Position numbers and translations under genes: made by a program | Assembly (NCBI GenBank): GCA_002698785.1 | Contig: PAAG01000008.1 | Span: 1 to 64,000 of the forward strand | Origin: Verrucomicrobiales bacterium | Lineage (GTDB): Bacteria > Verrucomicrobiota > Verrucomicrobiia > Verrucomicrobiales > DEV007 | Direction of reading: 5' to 3' | Length of the DNA: 64,000 bases | The notes under the pieces: generated by a model | Databases searched by the model: none | Told to the model about the DNA's origin: nothing | What the model saw: only the letters and a program-made list of their open reading frames with translations | Shown: positions 34,931 through 44,137 of the stretch, in pieces | Layout: every line of letters starts with the position of its first letter | Position numbering within the stretch: the stretch's first letter is position 1

Positions 34931-37825
34931 TTACTCCTGCGATTCCTTTTCGTCATTCGGGGTGGCCGTGGTCTGCGCGATGGGGAGGCGGTCGACCCGA
35001 AGCGCTTCGAAAAGTGCATCAGAATCAAAAGAAAAGTCTTTTACCGCAAAACCATCGAAGTCATCCATCAAACCGATGAGGACTGCGCGGGCTCTTCGCT
35101 GCTTTCCTGTCAGGTAAGCCAACGCGACATCGAGTGACTTATAGTAGTTTTTCAATTCGCTGGAGTCAGAGGCATCCACATACCCCTGGATCATGTATTC
35201 CAGATCGGCGATTTCCTCATCCGAACGGTTTCTCCAGTAGTCTGTCTCATCCGCCCAGTCCTTCGAGCGTAGCTCGTGAGTTTTGATCAGCTTTGCAGGT
35301 ACGCAGGTGGAAAAGTTCCCGGTTTCCAGGCAGGCAATTCCGAAAGCAGCCAGTTCGGCATCACTGCCACCTCTCTCGGGAAGTAGGGTCTGCATGTATC
35401 GATCGTAGCTCTCCGAGTGATCGCCTTGTGCATCGATGGCGCGCTCAAACCATACTTTCGGATCTTCGCGGGGGACATGTAGATCCATGGCGACTTCAAT
35501 CATCAGGCTCGCCGCATAAGGTTCTCCTGGTTCAAGTTCCCAACTCTCTCTCAGGGCAAGGCGTGCCTGCATCAACTCTTCTGGATAACTCCACCACTCA
35601 GGGGAAAGAACTTTCTTGATGCCTTTGTTGCTCAACGCTTTCTGCGCATTTGTCAGGTGATACTGCCCTCGAACGAGGTTTTTCAGCCAGGGATCAAGTG
35701 CCGATGCTCCTTCAACCGCATCAACAAACTCTGCTCCGTTTTCTTCATACAGCGCCGTTGCGGGACGCTTGCAGAGAGTGGCGACTCTAGCGCTTACCGG
35801 GAGTTCTTTGAGGCCGTCCGCTTCGTAAAGCATCTCAGCGGCCGCGTCGATGGCTTCCTTCACATGATCGGGTTTCCGGGTCAGTTCTGCCCGCACTGCT
35901 TTTGCGTGGAAGACGAGGACTGGATCTCCAATTTTTTCGACCTCCGGAATCAGCGATTCTGCCGCCTTCAGGCGTATCCTCTTATCAAAAATATCGTAAA
36001 GAAGAGCCGAAGCCACACGAGGGTGTTTGTCGACCTCTTTCCAGACCGTCTTCACCGCACTGACGTGTGGATCAAAGCTGAACCCGGGTACTTCTTTGCT
36101 GTATCGCTCTGCAAGTTTCAAACCCAGTTTCTGGATCGCAGGCTCGGCGAAGGTATCTACTCCATGCCGAGTCAGGAAATAGTCCATGGTCCGCTTTTTC
36201 TCGGTGGTTGCCCAGAGAGGCGATGCAGAAATGATGGGAAGCGAGTAAGCCGGAAGTTCGGACTGAGGAACCTCCGTTGTTCGCTCTTCCATCCCCATAT
36301 TGGTCTTCACGACGTCGACGGTATTGAGAATGAAATTTCCAGTGTAAAGGCGTGTTTGATAGAGGACAAAAGCGAACGCTATCAAAGCCGCCGCCGCGAT
36401 AATTCTGCTTACGAGCTTCTTTACCTTCGGATTGCTTCCGGAACGTCGTGGTTTTAGCTCGGGAACATTTTGCTCGAATGGTGTAGAGGAGGGAGGCGTA
36501 GCCGCGTATCCTATCGACTCAGCGGATAGCGGAGCCGTTCCGGCTGGAACAGGCACGGTGCCTGTCTGCGAAGGGTATCCGGGCAGGGGAGCTGTTTGGA
36601 CAGGTTGACCGGGTAGAGGTCCCGTTGGTATTGGCTGGCCAGGCAAAGGAGCCGTTGGTGCCGGCTGCGTGGGAATTTGTCCAGTTTGCACTGGTCCCTG
36701 CTCGGCGTAAGGAGGAGCCGTCTCCGGTGGCGGTGCCAGAGGCTGTTGCCCCTCTTTCAGCCAGGGGAATTTCTCTTCAGCTTCCGCGTTAGTCTGGTTC
36801 TGTTGATGTGAGACCAGGTGCGTTTGCGCAGGCGATTCGTGCACCACCCCTTGTGACGGAGGCGGAACTGATGCCCCTACCGGTTGGATAGGGATCGTCA
36901 TGGAAGGAAGGGAGTCATCCTCCAGGTCCATGGGTTTGATCGGGATAGTGGCAGAAGGTAGGCTACCTGCGTCGCTATCGTCGTCGACTCCGTTGTTCTG
37001 GGGTTGCGCCAGTGTTCTGGACAGATTTGCAATTACCGGAACAGTTGCCGGAGCTTCCGCTGCTGCAGGAGGATCGCTTTGGATCGGGCCGGAAATATCT
37101 TCTGCTTCTGCGTGATTGAGGGGCTGAGTCTGTGGGCGTGACTGAGCGAAAGAATCTTCACCCGATGACGCGCGAATCTGAAATCCCGAATCGGTCGCCG
37201 GTTCAGGTTCAGATACCTGCGGGTTTTCTTCTTCCCTGGGAGCTTCTGAAACTGGCCTTGGTTGGATTCGCTCTGGCGCGGCAAGGTCAGGCAAATCAAG
37301 ATCTGGCTGGTCACTGAAACCGGAGGACGTAGAATCCTGCGCTACAGGTTCGGCTGGCTCTTCCAGTGGGGGCAAATTAACAGAAGGACTCCCACCACCG
37401 TCCGAATCCATCTCCAGCGGTGGCAGATCGAATTCAAAATCGTCGTCTGAACCCGTCTCTTGAGAGCCGATCAGGTTCAATTCCTGTCCATCGATCAGAG
37501 AGACACCATGCTCACCAGCCGCGGCGTGAATAGAGAGGGAGAAAGTAGTAGGGGAATACAGCTGTGTCTGGGTGATATCTTCAGAAAAAGCTTCATCGGC
37601 GAGTGAAGTGATGTCTTCAGCTGTAACCGACTCTCCTTCAATTGCATAGGCAACCGCCTTCCTGATTTCAGGAGTGGGGATGTAATGGACTAGAAATTCA
37701 AAGCTCGGTAACTCGGGAGGAGCGGGATGAATTTCGAATCCATAATTCCTCAGGCGCTCACGTACAGCTTCATCGAAGCGAGCGAGGTAATCCGGAGAAT
37801 GTGAATCGGGGTCTACGGAAAGCAT
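34931..37825 (-). CDS. Large membrane protein: degenerate Mrr-like domain, Pro-rich linker, TM, DUF4034-like region
   Basis: A 964-residue protein. Residues ~12-118 resemble a restriction-endonuclease-like (Mrr) fold by its late motif TTFSLSIHAAAGEHGVSLIDGQEL, but no catalytic D...QxK is visible. Residues 120-460 are acidic and Pro/Gln-rich, with repeats such as TAPLPGQPIPTGPLPGQP (391-408) and two SLPSxTIPIxP units (288-316). A membrane helix lies at ~473-490 after a basic stretch, so the N-part is cytoplasmic. Residues ~540-950 are helical TPR-like, with LLPERGGSDAELAAFG and WRNRSDEEIADL resembling DUF4034. It is a paralogue of the 38009-39922 protein and carries the same upstream element. 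The function is unknown. Confidence 0.8.
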   Translation of the reverse strand: MLSVDPDSHSPDYLARFDEAVRERLRNYGFEIHPAPPELPSFEFLVHYIPTPEIRKAVAYAIEGESVTAEDITSLADEAFSEDITQTQLYSPTTFSLSIHAAAGEHGVSLIDGQELNLIGSQETGSDDDFEFDLPPLEMDSDGGGSPSVNLPPLEEPAEPVAQDSTSSGFSDQPDLDLPDLAAPERIQPRPVSEAPREEENPQVSEPEPATDSGFQIRASSGEDSFAQSRPQTQPLNHAEAEDISGPIQSDPPAAAEAPATVPVIANLSRTLAQPQNNGVDDDSDAGSLPSATIPIKPMDLEDDSLPSMTIPIQPVGASVPPPSQGVVHESPAQTHLVSHQQNQTNAEAEEKFPWLKEGQQPLAPPPETAPPYAEQGPVQTGQIPTQPAPTAPLPGQPIPTGPLPGQPVQTAPLPGYPSQTGTVPVPAGTAPLSAESIGYAATPPSSTPFEQNVPELKPRRSGSNPKVKKLVSRIIAAAALIAFAFVLYQTRLYTGNFILNTVDVVKTNMGMEERTTEVPQSELPAYSLPIISASPLWATTEKKRTMDYFLTRHGVDTFAEPAIQKLGLKLAERYSKEVPGFSFDPHVSAVKTVWKEVDKHPRVASALLYDIFDKRIRLKAAESLIPEVEKIGDPVLVFHAKAVRAELTRKPDHVKEAIDAAAEMLYEADGLKELPVSARVATLCKRPATALYEENGAEFVDAVEGASALDPWLKNLVRGQYHLTNAQKALSNKGIKKVLSPEWWSYPEELMQARLALRESWELEPGEPYAASLMIEVAMDLHVPREDPKVWFERAIDAQGDHSESYDRYMQTLLPERGGSDAELAAFGIACLETGNFSTCVPAKLIKTHELRSKDWADETDYWRNRSDEEIADLEYMIQGYVDASDSSELKNYYKSLDVALAYLTGKQRRARAVLIGLMDDFDGFAVKDFSFDSDALFEALRVDRLPIAQTTATPNDEKESQE

Positions 37826-37830
37826 TGCAA

Positions 37831-37844
37831 TTATGGAATTTATA
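37831..37844 (-). promoter_or_regulatory. TATAAATTCCATAA element upstream of the 964-aa protein
   Basis: Read on the minus strand this is TATAAATTCCATAA, one base different from the copies at 39931-39944 and 51318-51331. It ends 5 bp before the ATG, so if TATAAA is the -10 box the transcript would be nearly leaderless. Confidence 0.45.
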
Positions 37845-38008
37845 AGAATAAATCAATTCTTCGACCTTTGCAATGATCAACGCTCCAAAACTATTAATTT
37901 TCTTGCGCTGTCCTGCGGAACCTCCGCCAGAACAAGGGCGCGAGGCAGGTCCAGGCGCGGAAACTTTGCTCGAAAACTTATTTCAGCAGGCAGAAATAGC
38001 TGCATTTC

Positions 38009-39922
38009 CTACTCCTCGACATCCGGAGGCAGGGAATTCGCATCTGCCAAAGGGAGACCTAGAGTCGAAACAATCGTTTCATACTGAAAAGGAAACGTTT
38101 CTACCGCCGGCTTGTTGCATTCCGTCCCCAACGCAGAAAGAAGATCTCTGGCTTCGTCTCGATCGACCGAGGTGAACACAAACGCAACTTCAACGGAGCG
38201 ATAATAATTGCGAAGGTCCGGGTTTTCCGCTGAGTCCGCGTATGCAGCAAACATGTTTCGCAGGTCTCGAATCTCCTCATCGGATCTCGCCTGCCAGTAT
38301 TCCCATTCGCTTTCCCATTCCATCGCCCGCCTGTGATGAGATTCTAGCAGGATCGCCGGGATGCACGTGTCATAGCGATTCGAATTCACGCACGCGATTC
38401 CGAATGACGCGAGCTGTGCGTCACTACCACCCCATCTAGGGAGAATACTCCAAAGATAATTCCGATAGGCCGGGAGGTAATCCTCCTGAGCTTCGATTGC
38501 TCTGAGAAACCACGTTCTTGTTTCCTTGTCAGGAAGAGATGCTCCCATGCAGACCTTGATCATCGAAGCGGGGGCATAGGGATACTCCGGGTTCGCTTCC
38601 CAGCTCTTGTGTAGGGCGGCGCCAGCCAATTGCAGCTCACGGTAGAATCCCTCCCACCCTTCCTGTGTAACGGAGTAGGCCCATCCGCTGCCCCTGGCTT
38701 TCCAGGCCGCGTCAATATGATATCGTCCCTCCGCATAGCGAATCAGCCATTCTGGAATTGCTGTATTTGCAGAGAGCAATTCAAGGAAATCTTTGCCGCC
38801 TTCGTCCGAAACGTAGTCCATTGGTCCAGCATAGAGTGCTACGATCTGCACGCTGGGGTCATGCTGCTGCAGTCCGTAAGTCTTTTCTAACAAGCTACCT
38901 ACGGCTTCGATTGCCACCTCCAGGTGATCTGCATCTTTGGAAAGCTCGGCTCGGGTCGCTTTTGCTTTCAGAAGTAGAAAAGGGTCCCCATGAGTTTCCA
39001 GGATAGGCAGGAGAGCTTCTACCGTCCGCAGCTGAAGGTCGGCTTCTCCTAGGTCTCGAATCAATGCTGTTGCCAATCCGGGATATCTTGATGGGCTCTT
39101 CCAGACCTCGGCTACACTATCTCGATGGAGAGTCAGATCGAGATACGGAAGCTCGCCCGTAGATCGCAATACCAGTGCAGAAGCAAGGCGCTTTAAGGCT
39201 CCGTCAGGAATTTGATCTACTCCATAGATTCGGGAAAAATGCTCCCTCAGGATTGCTTTAGGAGTCTCTGCTACTGCAGAAGGTGCCGGAGAGACACCTA
39301 GCGGGAACTCGGGCAACTCCGCTTGAGGAGTCTGGTGACGACCTCTCACCTCCGCCTCAGACTCGCTGCTGGAGAGTTGGCCGCTGGCAACTTTCAGGGC
39401 AAATTTGGCAGTAAAGAGGAGCAGAAAAACTGCTGCAGTACCGGCAATGACCGTTCCAATCAGACCGAGAGCAGATTTCCCCGGCTTGCTCCTAGGCTCT
39501 ACAGCCGCTGCTGGAGAAAGAACGCGAGGCAAGGGCGGAGGAGAATTCCTGGGAAGTGGTGGAGGTGTCTTCGACGCAGATGCTGCGGAGACACTGTTCC
39601 CGTCATTCAATGAAATACAAAGACCGAGAGCCTCCATTGCAATCTGCGATGAAAACGAAGTCGGTGTGAAGATCTGCACCCGATCGACACCAAAGCGAGA
39701 TGCCTGCTCGGAAAAGGATTGTAGCTGTTCCACACTCAATTCGTTTCCGTCTTCAATCAATACGACGACTGATTCCACGGATCCAGATTCGGGATTCCGC
39801 GTTGCGTATTGGAAATCCACCCCATCTTTCGATACAGGAAGCACCTCTGCTCCGGCTGCCTGAAGTGAATCGCAGACGAGTTTCTCGAACTCCGAGAAAG
39901 AACTGAAAGAGGGATGAGTCAT
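38009..39922 (-). CDS. Membrane protein: degenerate Mrr-like domain, TM, DUF4034-like region
   Basis: A 637-residue protein. Residues ~8-115 have a restriction-endonuclease-like pattern (FEKLVCDSLQAAGAEVLPVSKDG, then IFTPTSFSSQIAMEALGLCISLNDG), but the QxK position of active Mrr nucleases reads VLI (VVVLIEDG). A PPPLPR linker (118-135) precedes one membrane helix at ~150-175. The C-terminal ~410 residues share order and sequence with the neighbouring 964-residue protein: AxRAELSKDADHL, the ILPRWGGSDAQLASFG motif typical of DUF4034, and WQARSDEEIRDL. The shared promoter-like element suggests joint regulation. A sensor or scaffold role is conceivable, but nothing is known. Confidence 0.82.
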   Translation of the reverse strand: MTHPSFSSFSEFEKLVCDSLQAAGAEVLPVSKDGVDFQYATRNPESGSVESVVVLIEDGNELSVEQLQSFSEQASRFGVDRVQIFTPTSFSSQIAMEALGLCISLNDGNSVSAASASKTPPPLPRNSPPPLPRVLSPAAAVEPRSKPGKSALGLIGTVIAGTAAVFLLLFTAKFALKVASGQLSSSESEAEVRGRHQTPQAELPEFPLGVSPAPSAVAETPKAILREHFSRIYGVDQIPDGALKRLASALVLRSTGELPYLDLTLHRDSVAEVWKSPSRYPGLATALIRDLGEADLQLRTVEALLPILETHGDPFLLLKAKATRAELSKDADHLEVAIEAVGSLLEKTYGLQQHDPSVQIVALYAGPMDYVSDEGGKDFLELLSANTAIPEWLIRYAEGRYHIDAAWKARGSGWAYSVTQEGWEGFYRELQLAGAALHKSWEANPEYPYAPASMIKVCMGASLPDKETRTWFLRAIEAQEDYLPAYRNYLWSILPRWGGSDAQLASFGIACVNSNRYDTCIPAILLESHHRRAMEWESEWEYWQARSDEEIRDLRNMFAAYADSAENPDLRNYYRSVEVAFVFTSVDRDEARDLLSALGTECNKPAVETFPFQYETIVSTLGLPLADANSLPPDVEE

Positions 39923-39930
39923 CTGTGCTG

Positions 39931-39944
39931 TTATGGAAATTATA
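39931..39944 (-). promoter_or_regulatory. TATAATTTCCATAA element upstream of the 637-aa protein
   Basis: Read on the minus strand: TATAATTTCCATAA, ending 8 bp before the ATG. It contains a consensus -10 box followed by a conserved TTCCATAA. No good -35 is seen at 17 bp. It is identical to 51318-51331. Confidence 0.5.
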
Positions 39945-39996
39945 GCACAATGAAGTATAGGGAAAGTGAAAATATATATTTACTCCAGAGTAACTT

Positions 39997-40725
39997 TTAC
40001 TCTTTCGTAATAAGGATCGCAAAAACGATTCCAGCGGCTGCCGAGTAGGTTGGTCCTACGAACCAACCGATCACCGGGATCAAAGTGATCAAAAGACCGA
40101 CAATTCCCAGCATGGCGATGCTGAAGAAATTCTTTCTCATCAGGCGAAACGATGCCCCTGCTGAAAGCCCCGAGCGATCGAGATAGGGATCCACGAAGCC
40201 TATTGCACTGAGAAACATCTGCGTTGGAAAAAGACAAACCGCAGAGATCACAGCGCCCACCAGCGGGATCAGTCCAAAAAGGAAACCCACTATGAGCGCC
40301 AGTAGGCTGAAGCTGATCGTCACAAATGCCATCAGCAGTGGCCTCTTGATCATCTCCGGAATGCTCCTCGGAACCTCGTGCGAGTCACCCTTTACCACCT
40401 TTTCTGCTTCGATCGAGAGCTGCTCAAGAAATGGGCCATAGCAAACAATTACCAATGCTCGGAACGCCACATAGCAAGTCCCGAGTCCCAGCGCGAAAAA
40501 GAGAACCAGCCAGATATACTCCAGCCATTCAGGGAGATCATACCAATTCGAGATCAATCCCTGGATCCAGTCGCTGACCAGAGAAGAAAGACCGAAGCAG
40601 GCTCCTACCAGAACAACAAATAGAACCACCGACAACCCGATCGGAGCCAGCATGAACTTCCAGTGTCCGTGCTTCCACAGGATCTCGTGCGCCTTGCTGT
40701 AGGAGTAAACTGTTCTTCCGATCAT
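39997..40725 (-). CDS. EI24/CysZ-like multi-pass membrane protein
   Basis: A 242-residue inner-membrane protein with about five hydrophobic segments, of which the first (LAPIGLSVVLFVVLVGACFGL) and the last (IAMLGIVGLLITLIPVIGWFV) are clear. The motif YGPFLEQLSIEAEKVVKG and the C-terminal 'FVGPTYSAAAGIVFA' match the EI24/CysZ family, in which CysZ imports sulfate. A sulfate role would suit an organism with many sulfatases, but the family is broad. It lies 7 bp after GH16 on the same strand. Confidence 0.8.
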   Translation of the reverse strand: MIGRTVYSYSKAHEILWKHGHWKFMLAPIGLSVVLFVVLVGACFGLSSLVSDWIQGLISNWYDLPEWLEYIWLVLFFALGLGTCYVAFRALVIVCYGPFLEQLSIEAEKVVKGDSHEVPRSIPEMIKRPLLMAFVTISFSLLALIVGFLFGLIPLVGAVISAVCLFPTQMFLSAIGFVDPYLDRSGLSAGASFRLMRKNFFSIAMLGIVGLLITLIPVIGWFVGPTYSAAAGIVFAILITKE

Positions 40726-40732
40726 TGATTTT

Positions 40733-42583
40733 TCATTGGCCCGCCAGATCTTTTCTCTGCCAGCACCGAACGTAATCGATCACGAAAACATCAGGAAGCA
40801 ACGTATCATCTAGCGGGCTGTTGTCCCATCCGCCACTCACGTGGGTAAAGAGCAGGTGAGAGGGGACATTCGAAACGCGAGGGGATTTCCATTCTCCCAC
40901 ACAGACTCCATTGCAGAAAAGCTTCGCCTCACCGGGGAGCCAGAGAAGTCCGGTCGTGATGTAGCCTTCTTTATCGACTGCGGTGTATATGTTAGATGTC
41001 CCGAAGTGTTTGTGCCCCTTGTTATATCCATCCCAGTGAAACGCAATGTTGTAGCGATGCGGCCCCCAGCGTGACAGATATTCCATGATGTCGAACTCCA
41101 TCCCTCCATCTCCGGTCGACGATCTCCGCCACGGATTGCCCCCATCTTCGCCGCGGTCGGGCATCATCCAGAAAGCAGGCCACAGCCCAGGAGCGCTGGG
41201 TAGCTTCATCCTTGCCTCGAAGTATCCGTATTTCTGCGTCCATTTTCCGAATGTTCCCAGATAGCCCGTTTGATAGTCTGTCTCTTCGCCGTCGGGTTCG
41301 TCATTGTGTTTGCCGGTCTTCCGCTCGAACCGTAGAGATGCCGTGCCGTCTTTTACGACGACGTTGTCTTTGCTGAAGTGGCTTTTCTTGTCCCAGTAGT
41401 TGGCCGTGTAGATATTCCACTTTGTATCATCGACAGAAGAACCGTTGAACTCTTCGCGAAATGTTTCGACCCAGTCACCATCGACTGGCGGACGCGTTCC
41501 CAGCCAGTCCGGCAAGTCGGCCGGGATCGATTCCGCGACAATCGAGAGAATACGAACCCGCTGCACCCCACTTTCCGTATCGGGAAGAATCGAAACTCCT
41601 GTGACCCGATCACTTGCGAGATCATTCTCCGTGCCCGGCCTGACAAGCATCTCACCCGTGGACGCATCTCCATCCATAGTCCACGGAACAGGCGGGCCGA
41701 ACGGAACGGAAATCTCCGCTGTAGCTCCAGGCTCGACTCCCTCGGTGCTTGTGTGGATCTGATTACTTCCGGCACGGCTTCGAATCTGAAATCGCGGCTG
41801 GATCGTCGTCGCCCCTTTGTTCTCAAGCGTAAATCGAATCTGGTGAAACTGTCTCAAATCCCAAGTGCCCTGGGGTGGACCAAAACTCGCCGATTGATCG
41901 GTGTCGGCGAATATGATTGATAGTGCCTCTCCTTCGGGCGAAACAGAAGCACCGCCAAAGCCGTCCAATTGCGAGCTTGTTTCCATTGGAACAGTCGGAC
42001 CAAAGAGAACACCATTCTCAGGAACGATACTGGTGCCGCCCTCGTTTGGGCTGTCTCCCGGCATTCCTCCCGGAACAATCGATTCAATAAGAAACCCTCT
42101 CGGTTGCTCAGCCTTTTCCGAGAACAGAAGGAACGAAACTACCGCCGAAGGATCCAGCGTGAAAGCTTCCTGAAAGCCGAAACTATATCCAAAGAACACC
42201 CTTACCGTGCCCGAGTCACCCGGACCCAGTCGGATCGATTCTGCATTCCACGGATTGTCCCTCCAGTTTCCCGCGTTGTCGACACGCAGAGAAACGGGAA
42301 GCTCCACCTCTCCCGTATTCCGAATACGAGCCTCTACGAACGCATACTCTGAGAGATCCCAGGGCGAGCCTGAACTTGGCAAAACTTTCACTCCCGGATA
42401 GCTTCCCGAATCCACCGGGATCGCCACCCCAATTCCGCCCTCCGAATCCTGCGACACTACTACACCCTTGGTCGCAGGGGCAGACACAGCATCATCCAAG
42501 AGGTTCTCCTCTCCAAAAGCAGAAGAACAAACGAACAGAACAGCGGCACAGAACAGGAAATTGAGACGGAAGAGGGAAATCAT
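40733..42583 (-). CDS. Secreted GH16-family polysaccharidase with two N-terminal carbohydrate-binding-like domains
   Basis: A 616-residue glycoside hydrolase with a signal peptide (MISLFRLNFLFCAAVLFVCSSAFG). Two consecutive beta-sandwich domains (about 20-150 and 165-345; 'WDLSEYAFVEARIRNTG' and 'WDLRQFHQIRFTLENKG') resemble those of agarase-type enzymes. The catalytic GH16 domain (about 360-610) carries E496-F-D498-I-M-E501 (nucleophile, assisting Asp, acid/base) and the LWLPGEAKLFCNG strand. The ATG at 42581-42583 puts the signal at the N-terminus; a longer frame adds 11 residues. A marine galactan or beta-glucan is the likely substrate; agarase, porphyranase, carrageenase and laminarinase cannot be told apart here. 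Confidence 0.9.
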   Translation of the reverse strand: MISLFRLNFLFCAAVLFVCSSAFGEENLLDDAVSAPATKGVVVSQDSEGGIGVAIPVDSGSYPGVKVLPSSGSPWDLSEYAFVEARIRNTGEVELPVSLRVDNAGNWRDNPWNAESIRLGPGDSGTVRVFFGYSFGFQEAFTLDPSAVVSFLLFSEKAEQPRGFLIESIVPGGMPGDSPNEGGTSIVPENGVLFGPTVPMETSSQLDGFGGASVSPEGEALSIIFADTDQSASFGPPQGTWDLRQFHQIRFTLENKGATTIQPRFQIRSRAGSNQIHTSTEGVEPGATAEISVPFGPPVPWTMDGDASTGEMLVRPGTENDLASDRVTGVSILPDTESGVQRVRILSIVAESIPADLPDWLGTRPPVDGDWVETFREEFNGSSVDDTKWNIYTANYWDKKSHFSKDNVVVKDGTASLRFERKTGKHNDEPDGEETDYQTGYLGTFGKWTQKYGYFEARMKLPSAPGLWPAFWMMPDRGEDGGNPWRRSSTGDGGMEFDIMEYLSRWGPHRYNIAFHWDGYNKGHKHFGTSNIYTAVDKEGYITTGLLWLPGEAKLFCNGVCVGEWKSPRVSNVPSHLLFTHVSGGWDNSPLDDTLLPDVFVIDYVRCWQRKDLAGQ

Positions 42584-42676
42584 GACAATAAGAGGGCGTC
42601 GGGACCATAATCGCAAACCCGGCGCGATACCAGCGTAGCGAGCACCTCAATGTGAGTTTACGCTAGCATCTGGGCT

Positions 42677-43009
42677 TCATTCGCCTTTTTGCACTGACAA
42701 CTTCTTTGTAAGAACTCGAATCCCTCTCCCGAGAAAGTAGCCAATTAGAGGTAGCACCCAGCCCGCAAGCAAAGCACCCGCAAGGCCGGGCTGTTCTGGC
42801 AATATTTCCGTTGCTTCTTTTTTACCATGAAAGAGGTAAACAAGTAGCCCAGAAATGACATCCTGAAAAAGGAATGCCAACACAAATAGCACCCAACCGA
42901 AAAGTATGGCGAAGAACAATCCTTTCTCTCGGAATCCTATCAAAACTGCCAATACAAAAGCTAGAATGAGAAGCGAGGGGCAAATAGCTTTTATTAAGGA
43001 TATTGGCAT
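42677..43009 (-). CDS. Small three-helix membrane protein, unknown
   Basis: A 110-residue hydrophobic protein with three probable membrane helices (about 9-26, 31-60 with a break, 76-95) and a short charged loop (HGKKEATEILPEQP). The C-terminus is basic (LTKKLSVQKGE). No family is recognised and no ribosome site is obvious, but membrane-protein character over the entire frame supports a real gene. Confidence 0.55.
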   Translation of the reverse strand: MPISLIKAICPSLLILAFVLAVLIGFREKGLFFAILFGWVLFVLAFLFQDVISGLLVYLFHGKKEATEILPEQPGLAGALLAGWVLPLIGYFLGRGIRVLTKKLSVQKGE

Positions 43010-43079
43010 TGAGGAAGACTCGATTGATAGGAGTTGCAGCCGACCATAGTCTACCCATTTTTCGCTAGCATTTCATCTC

Positions 43080-43706
43080 TCATTCTATTCCGACACTTTT
43101 CCTCGTGGTTGAAAGCTTGGGCAGATACACTTCTTCTTTTGGCGTCACCAGCCTCTTCAGGTCTCCTGCACTATGAGGTCTCTGTTCCGCCACAAAGTCA
43201 GAGATATCCTCGATCTGAACCACTTGATCCTTGGCGAACCTTCGAAGCATCTCTCCTCGTAGGCCGAGTTGTATGGCTCTTCGCTCTTGAGGCTCGCCAT
43301 TCGGCGCATGATCGGGGTCCCATTGGAGTCGGACTTGAGATGTAGCGATGGCGTTCTTCCACGAATCATGGTCGGGATATAGCGCAGGGGTGTAGGAAGA
43401 GGGGACAGCTTCGTCGAGAATTTCGTCGAACAGGCTGCGAGGGATCGTGACGGCAAGAATCACCTCTTGCCCTTCTTTTGTTCCCCATCCTGACCGATAC
43501 ATCATCCACAGAAAATTTGGTTTGATCCAGCTCATTCGAGAATAGCTGAACTCACCTCCAAACTCTTGATGCTTTGCCGCGTATCGCCCAATCGAGGGCC
43601 GGTAGGCTTGATACACGATGATGTTCTCGTCGTCGTATTGAGCAAGAATGTGTCGGCCCGCTTTGGGCCATCGACCTGCTTGGTCGAGATAGTTTTCGAG
43701 TTTCAT
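43080..43706 (-). CDS. DUF4291 family protein
   Basis: A 208-residue cytoplasmic protein. 'YDDENIIVYQAYRPSIGRYAAKHQEFGGEFSYSRMSWIKPNFLWMMYRSGWG' (here split: YDDENIIVYQAYRPSIG, then RMSWIKPNFLWMMYRSGWG) and VQLRWDPDH-like 'VRLQWDPDHAPNGEPQERRAIQLGLRG' segments are the hallmark of DUF4291, found patchily in bacteria and fungi with no known function. It starts close to a 431-bp spacer that carries copy 3 of the tandem-heptamer element. Patchy distribution suggests an accessory gene. Confidence 0.88.
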   Translation of the reverse strand: MKLENYLDQAGRWPKAGRHILAQYDDENIIVYQAYRPSIGRYAAKHQEFGGEFSYSRMSWIKPNFLWMMYRSGWGTKEGQEVILAVTIPRSLFDEILDEAVPSSYTPALYPDHDSWKNAIATSQVRLQWDPDHAPNGEPQERRAIQLGLRGEMLRRFAKDQVVQIEDISDFVAEQRPHSAGDLKRLVTPKEEVYLPKLSTTRKSVGIE

Positions 43707-44137
43707 ACATTAATTGGAATATCTGCCGATACGCGGGAATCCCGATGTCAATTACACCTGTTTTTTAGAGTTGCCTTCGATATTTCGAGGGAGATGCTAT
43801 CTCACCCTCCACTCACGGGTGATAGGCAAGTTGGCTTAAATATCGACAAAGAAATAGGGTTATGTTAGTATTAGGTTGTCGTAGTTAGAACCTTCGTCGA
43901 CCGTGGAAGGAGGGGGGCTTAGGTTGGAAAGACGGGTATTCGGGCAAATGCACCAAATTGATGGAAAATGCATGTAGAATGACAGGGGCTGGAATCGCCT
44001 TACCTCATTGTAATAGAGGTGTTTGGAAATATTTCGGTTTCGAATTTTGGCCCGAAATGACCGAAAACGAAAACCCCATCATTTCCCATCATTTTGGAAT
44101 GGGAGGTGTCAAAACCAGGTGGTGTGTTAGGCAAACC
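43707..44137. other. Long spacer between the DUF4291 gene and metG
   Basis: There is no credible gene here. Near the DUF4291 start, the minus strand has TTGACA (43752-43747) followed after one base by the palindrome CGGGATTCCCG (43744-43734), which might be a -35 box with an operator, though no good -10 is in place. Copy 3 of the tandem-heptamer element lies at 44054-44094, 43 bp before the metG stop. The rest is unremarkable. Confidence 0.55.
44054..44094. repeat. Tandem-heptamer element, copy 3 (full)
   Basis: GAAATGA (44054-44060), then TCATTTC (44079-44085) and TCATTT 10 bp further. It agrees with copy 2 (from 7745) at 34 of 41 aligned positions without gaps, including the block CCCCATCATTTCCC. 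Confidence 0.6.

Noticed and set aside
35657-36457. A 266-codon plus-strand open frame
   Set aside because: It is antisense to the conserved C-terminal region of the 964-residue membrane protein.
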